Part shown: piece by piece, positions 12,531 to 15,641 of the stretch
Position numbering within the stretch: position 1 is the first letter of the stretch
Layout of the letters: every line of letters begins with the position of its first letter
Assembly: GCA_900543455.1 (NCBI GenBank)
Contig: UQRR01000051.1
Coordinates: 1-15,641, forward strand
DNA from: an uncultured Dialister sp.
GTDB taxonomy: Bacteria > Bacillota > Negativicutes > Veillonellales > Dialisteraceae
Length of the DNA stretch: 15,641 nt
Direction of reading: 5' to 3'
The notes under the pieces: model-generated
What the model was told of the DNA's origin: nothing
The model's database searches: none
Seen by the model: the letters and a program-made list of their open reading frames with translations, nothing else
Program-made: the position numbers and the translations under genes

Positions 12531-12590
12531 ATATGTTAAACTCCGCAGCGCTTCTGATTGTTATGTACCGTACCCCACACTGAACCTATA
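12531..12590 (+). repeat. Decayed copy of the composite core
   Basis: ACTCCGCAGCGCTTC, then ATG-ACCG and ACCCCACACTGAACC, line up with the intact core at 2607-2645 (ACTCCGCGGCGCTTC, ATGCGCCGCACCAC), with scattered substitutions that break the arms. Confidence 0.5.
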
Positions 12591-12594
12591 AGTT

Positions 12595-12895
12595 TGAAAG
12601 CAGGGATGAGGGATTAGGGATTAGAAGTGACTAGTGACTAGTGACTTGTGACTGGTGACTAAATACCGCCTTCGGGCATCGCTACTATCTATACTCGCGG
12701 CGCATTTCGTCATCCTGAGCGGAGTGAAATGTCGGATGTTCGATAATGTAAAGGCAGAACAGTGAGAACTGAGTCGAAGGATCTGGCGCCGCACCACCAC
12801 TCCTCACTCCTAACTCCTCACTCCTAACTGGCGAGTAGAGCTTTCATCCGTAATCAAGGGACGGTACGTCCCTGGGGCTAACCCCGAACCTGCCA
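12595..12895 (+). repeat. Composite repeat copy E11 with 77-bp module
   Basis: GAAAGCAGGGATGAG, GGGATTA and GTGACTA/GTGACTG heptads (to 12660), AATACCGCCTTCGGGCATCGC, ATACTCGCGGCGC, 77-bp module (12708-12784), GGCGCCGCACCACC, four CTCCTCA/CTCCTAA heptads (12800-12827), GAGCTTTCATCCGTAATC, palindrome GGGACGGTACGTCCC, GGGGCTAACCC. Confidence 0.88.
12708..12784 (+). repeat. 77-bp module, copy A
   Basis: Reference copy of the module: begins CGTCATCCTGAGCGGAG and ends GAGTCGAAGGATCT, with ATCCT/AGGAT complementary ends. Confidence 0.9.
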
Positions 12896-12913
12896 ACCTT
12901 CCCCCTTTCTCTC

Positions 12914-12943
12914 TTGACACTCTCCCACATGCTAGGCTATAAT
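12914..12943 (+). promoter_or_regulatory. Strong promoter of the SLH-porin gene
   Basis: TTGACA (12914-12919), 18 bp, TATAAT (12938-12943): both hexamers perfect, as expected for an abundant envelope protein. The leader is about 117 bases, and I see no further structure in it. Confidence 0.9.
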
Positions 12944-13066
12944 GTTTTAGTTTTGTGAGTGAAAAATAATACATATAACATCCGTAAGTTTTACTATCAC
13001 ATTTTTACATGAGAAATCGAGAGCGCACCATGGGGAAAGCGGCTCCGATTTCAGAAGAGAGGGACC

Positions 13067-14893
13067 ATGAAACACGCTTTTTTGAAAGCAGCCATTGCAG
13101 CCTGCTTCGCCTGCGCCGCAGTGACCGTAAGCGCAGCGAATCCATTCACCGACGTATCTGCTGACGACTGGGCCTATCAGGCCGTCGCTTCGCTCTCCGA
13201 TGAGGGCGTCATCGACGGCTATCCGGACGGCACCTTCCGCGGAGACAAGCATGTCACCCGTTATGAGATCGCGCAGATCGTTGCCCGCCTGATGGCGAAG
13301 GAAGACACACTGAATGCATCCCAGAAGGAGACCCTCGCCAAGCTCTCCTCTCAGTATGCGAATGAACTCAAGGACCTCGGTGTCCGCATCGCAGAACTTG
13401 AAAAGAAGCGTGGCGCGACCGACCTCATCACCGAGCTCCGCGTCCAGAGCATCGACCGCTATGACAATGTATTCAAAGGAAATGTCCAGAAGCACAACGA
13501 GCTTTCCACCCGCGTCCGCTTAAATACCATCACCCCCGTGAACGACCGCGTCCACCTCTACGGACAGCTCGAGACCATCCTGGACATGAATGGCAAAGAA
13601 AGCTACGATGTGAACCGCATCGATCCGAAGGACAAGAGCCAGACCAAGCTCCGCACGGGCTACGGCGATGGTGATTTCCACCTGAATCGCCTGTGGACCA
13701 CCTACCACTTCGGACCGAAACAGGATACGACAAACCTCCCCTACGGCCCGTCCAAGAACCTCATCGGCATCGGCCAGTTCCCCGTCAAGATGGGCGTCAC
13801 CGGCTACACCTATGACGGAGAAGTCAAAGGCGTCTTCGCTTCTTTCGGCGACTACCTGAAAGGCGGCCGCCTCACCCTCGCCTTCGGCCGTGCGACGAAT
13901 ATCAACTACGCGTACACCGGCCCGATGATGCGCGGCGTCAAGGTATCTGATATCGCAAAAGGCAAATTGCTGAATGAACTGAAAACAAATAAAGTGGTAG
14001 CTGAAGCAGTAAAATCCAACCCAACAACGCTTGGTCCGATATTAAATGAAGCAACAGAAAAAATTACCGGCAGCCAGTCTACTCAGGAATTGATGGGGAA
14101 CGTACAACAGATCGTTAGACAGATCAATACCGTGAATCCACAACTTGCTGGAATGATTGCTGCAAAAGTAGCTCCTACCAGTGCCGCGTTGGCAGATCTG
14201 ACTTCCGGTAAGTATGGATATTATAATACTGGAAACGATACCCTTTACCCGATGGGCAGAGATGTTGTCATGGGCTGGGGCGATGACGAAGACGTACCGG
14301 TCGCTTACGCCTCCTATATCTACAAGAAACCGGGCCAGTGGGAAGCCCATGCCTATGCCATGAAAGCCTGCGGCCCTGTCGGCCATATCGCGAAAGCCTA
14401 CGGCTTCGCCGGCTCCTACAATGTCACCCCCATGCTCCGCGTCCAGGGGGAATTCGTCAAGAACCTCAGAAAGCTTCCGCTGAACAATGAACGTCCGTAC
14501 AGCTACAACTACGGCATCCATTACGGCGAAGCGAATGTCCTCAAGGCCAAGTCCTTCTCCATCGGCGTCGACTACGTCTACAGCCAGGCAGGCACCTACT
14601 TCGGCGGCTCCAGCAATGATATCGTCGACCAGTATACCGGACACGTGTACAAAAATTGGAATGGCATGAAGATGCCGGCTTACTTCGCTGATAAGATGGA
14701 TGCGCTGACTGATGGTGATCCGTCCAATGATAACAATAACTTTGGCGGCGCGAAATTCTACCTCGCCAAAGCCTCCTTCGTCCCCATGCGCGGCCTCCTC
14801 GTTGAAGCCAACTACGGCTTCAATGCCAAAGATATGGGCGGCAAGAAGATGGACAACATGTTCATGCTGAAAGCGACCGCATATATTAAATAA
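13067..14893 (+). CDS. ompM: OmpM-type outer-membrane porin with N-terminal SLH domain
   Basis: 608 residues. Signal peptide 1-23 (cleavage near VSA|ANPF), one SLH domain about 25-78 (FTDVSADDWAYQAVASL, GYPDGTFRGDKHVTRYE), a short coiled coil about 82-115 (VRIAELEKK), then a beta-barrel rich in alternating, aromatic-flanked strands to the end. In Negativicutes such proteins are major porins whose SLH domain binds modified peptidoglycan and anchors the outer membrane. Start 13067 follows GAGAGGG closely. It is driven by a consensus promoter. Two oddities: residues 294-398 form a helix-rich, strand-poor stretch with AT-richer codons than the rest, and the protein ends YIK rather than with the aromatic residue usual for barrels. 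No strong terminator follows. The family is firm; the symbol is by analogy. Confidence 0.9.
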   Translation: MKHAFLKAAIAACFACAAVTVSAANPFTDVSADDWAYQAVASLSDEGVIDGYPDGTFRGDKHVTRYEIAQIVARLMAKEDTLNASQKETLAKLSSQYANELKDLGVRIAELEKKRGATDLITELRVQSIDRYDNVFKGNVQKHNELSTRVRLNTITPVNDRVHLYGQLETILDMNGKESYDVNRIDPKDKSQTKLRTGYGDGDFHLNRLWTTYHFGPKQDTTNLPYGPSKNLIGIGQFPVKMGVTGYTYDGEVKGVFASFGDYLKGGRLTLAFGRATNINYAYTGPMMRGVKVSDIAKGKLLNELKTNKVVAEAVKSNPTTLGPILNEATEKITGSQSTQELMGNVQQIVRQINTVNPQLAGMIAAKVAPTSAALADLTSGKYGYYNTGNDTLYPMGRDVVMGWGDDEDVPVAYASYIYKKPGQWEAHAYAMKACGPVGHIAKAYGFAGSYNVTPMLRVQGEFVKNLRKLPLNNERPYSYNYGIHYGEANVLKAKSFSIGVDYVYSQAGTYFGGSSNDIVDQYTGHVYKNWNGMKMPAYFADKMDALTDGDPSNDNNNFGGAKFYLAKASFVPMRGLLVEANYGFNAKDMGGKKMDNMFMLKATAYIK

Positions 14894-14906
14894 TCGCGGA
14901 TCGCGA
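14894..14906 (+). terminator. Weak hairpin after the porin gene
   Basis: TCGCG-gat-CGCGA directly after the stop codon, followed by AAAATTTC. A poor terminator. Confidence 0.25.
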
Positions 14907-14950
14907 AAATTTCTCACCTCCGTGGATAAGAAGTAGAAATCGGTGATGGT

Positions 14951-15089
14951 GCAAAGTTCAAAAAATTCAACGGGATTTCTGTTTGGAAGAATGCTGTATG
15001 ACCGTGCGGTGCTATATATTACGCACCGCACCACCCCATTGACCTCACAGGACCCGTTGCGCCTTTTTCCTGAGACCCCTGAACTTTGC
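14951..15089. repeat. Nested inverted-repeat element, 139 bp
   Basis: Three nested pairs of arms: GCAAAGTTCA (14951-14960) with TGAACTTTGC (15080-15089); CAACGGG (14968-14974) with CCCGTTG (15053-15059); GTGCGGTGC (15004-15012) with GCACCGCAC (15023-15031, loop of 10). The innermost part followed by CACC resembles the core of the composite repeat. The stretch from the porin to the tRNA genes holds no gene. Confidence 0.75.
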
Positions 15090-15126
15090 GTCAAAATCTT
15101 TTTTCAAAAATATTTGCAAAAACCCC

Positions 15127-15155
15127 TTGCAATTTCCAGAAAGATTTGTTATTAT
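15127..15155 (+). promoter_or_regulatory. tRNA operon promoter
   Basis: TTGCAA (15127-15132), 17 bp, TATTAT (15150-15155), about 38 bases before the first tRNA. Confidence 0.8.
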
Positions 15156-15193
15156 ATACAAGTCACATGGATGATGACTTCCATCAAACAGAT

Positions 15194-15269
15194 AGGGGCA
15201 TAGCGCAATTGATAGAGCAACGGTCTCCAAAACCGTAGGTTGGGGGTTTGAGTCCCTCTGCCCCTGCCA
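15194..15269 (+). tRNA. trnW: tRNA-Trp (anticodon CCA)
   Basis: Seven-pair acceptor stem AGGGGCA/TGCCCCT, discriminator G and an encoded CCA. Anticodon arm ACGGT-CTCCAAA-ACCGT gives CCA (Trp). The T arm contains GGTTTGAGTCC: TTTGAGT differs slightly from TTCRANN. It shares a transcript with tRNA-Arg three bases downstream. Confidence 0.95.
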
Positions 15270-15272
15270 CAT

Positions 15273-15349
15273 GGCCCAATAGCTCAGCTGGATAGAGCAC
15301 TTGACTACGAATCAAGGTGTCGGGAGTTCGAATCTCTCTTGGGTCACCA
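15273..15349 (+). tRNA. trnR: tRNA-Arg (anticodon ACG)
   Basis: Acceptor stem GGCCCAA/TTGGGTC (one G-U), encoded CCA. Anticodon arm CTTGA-CTACGAA-TCAAG gives ACG, normally edited to ICG to read CGN arginine codons. T loop TTCGAAT. Confidence 0.95.
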
Positions 15350-15356
15350 GCCTGAA

Positions 15357-15387
15357 AGCCAGTACCGATCACGGTGCTGGCTTTTTT
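15357..15387 (+). terminator. Terminator of the tRNA operon
   Basis: An 11-bp stem (15357-15367 with 15372-15382, one G-U), loop ATCA, six Ts. Confidence 0.92.
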
Positions 15388-15524
15388 CGTGTTTGAGAAA
15401 ATAAATAACAGAAGGCGATGTGAAATAAGGATCATCTCATTTTCGCGTTCCATCTGCCGCGGGGGACTTGCAGCTCTCATAGGAGTGACCGGAAAACCTT
15501 ATCCCGGCTGTCTTTCATACCATA

Positions 15525-15641
15525 GTCACCCTATCCGCCCCTTTCGGGCACCTTCCCCTAGAGTGGTAATGCTATTAAGTTAAGGAAATCGTTAGCTACG
15601 TAACGTCTTGCTTCCCCCTTCGGGGGAAGTGCCGAAGGCAA
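15525..15641. repeat. REP/MITE-like element cut by the window end
   Basis: CACCCTATCCGCCCC, TTCGGGCACCTTCCCC at one side and a hairpin CTTCCCCC-ttcg-GGGGGAAG, TGCCGAAGGC at the other are inversely related ends of one element. Between them lies AT-richer sequence with TACGTA. 15390-15524 contains no gene or signal I can recognise. Confidence 0.6.

Noticed and set aside
14042..15094. 350-codon minus-strand frame opposite the porin
   Set aside because: Antisense shadow of the porin running into the nested inverted repeat; no protein family pattern.
15184..15480. Minus-strand frame with 98 codons over the tRNA genes
   Set aside because: It overlaps two convincing tRNA genes and their terminator; a commonly mis-annotated antisense frame.

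Overview
The window looks like the replication-origin neighbourhood of a Gram-negative-type Firmicute (Negativicutes, probably Veillonellales, of the Dialister/Megasphaera/Allisonella kind). Two observations support this. The first is the Firmicute order dnaA-dnaN-yaaA(S4)-recF, with DnaA boxes on both sides of dnaA. The second is an OmpM-type outer-membrane porin with an N-terminal SLH domain, the protein by which Negativicutes tether their outer membrane to peptidoglycan. Genus and species cannot be settled from the sequence alone.

Layout. Positions 1-1317 hold a repeat region and a minus-strand PPK2-family polyphosphate kinase. Positions 1623-2519 hold a plus-strand DUF721/DciA-type protein with an added zinc ribbon, convergent with recF. 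Positions 2765-7650 hold the minus-strand replication cluster read dnaA, dnaN, S4 protein, recF. recF is cut off from the first three by a strong terminator and a repeat element. The origin is bipartite: a DnaA-box cluster lies upstream of dnaA (7691-7892), and a compact box / GC-rich / DnaA-trio / AT-rich unwinding module lies directly before dnaN (5521-5595). Positions 8276-9004 hold a small kinase-like protein. Positions 9577-11362 hold a promoter, a T-box leader (specifier probably GUC, Val) and the branched-chain amino-acid carrier brnQ. Positions 11729-12241 hold the ECF thiazole-transporter S component thiW. Positions 12914-14893 hold a consensus promoter and the SLH-porin. Positions 15127-15387 hold a tRNA-Trp/tRNA-Arg operon with its own promoter and terminator.

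The most striking content is intergenic. Most gaps between protein genes carry a copy of a modular composite repeat, about 11 copies plus decayed ones in 15.6 kb, in both orientations. Its parts are: an array of 7-bp units of the type ACYAGTC; a conserved block (GGGCATCGCC, then TATACTCC); a GC-rich palindrome GCGGCGC/GCGCCGC, whose apex can carry a 77-bp module; a second 7-bp array of the ATTCCTA/TTTCTCA type; a block CTTTCATCC-N-TAATC followed by a GGACG/CGTCC palindrome; and a third 7-bp array (AACCCTG or CACCCCT). Several unrelated motifs share the same 7-bp period, and the arrays run into the stop codons of several genes. Heptad arrays of this kind recall the short tandemly repeated repetitive sequences of cyanobacteria. 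I do not know a description of this composite in Negativicutes, and I regard it as the main candidate for something undescribed.

How the genes relate: dnaA, dnaN, recF and the DUF721 protein all serve initiation or maintenance of replication. The kinase, brnQ, thiW and porin genes are ordinary neighbours with no evident pathway link, apart from uptake and envelope roles.
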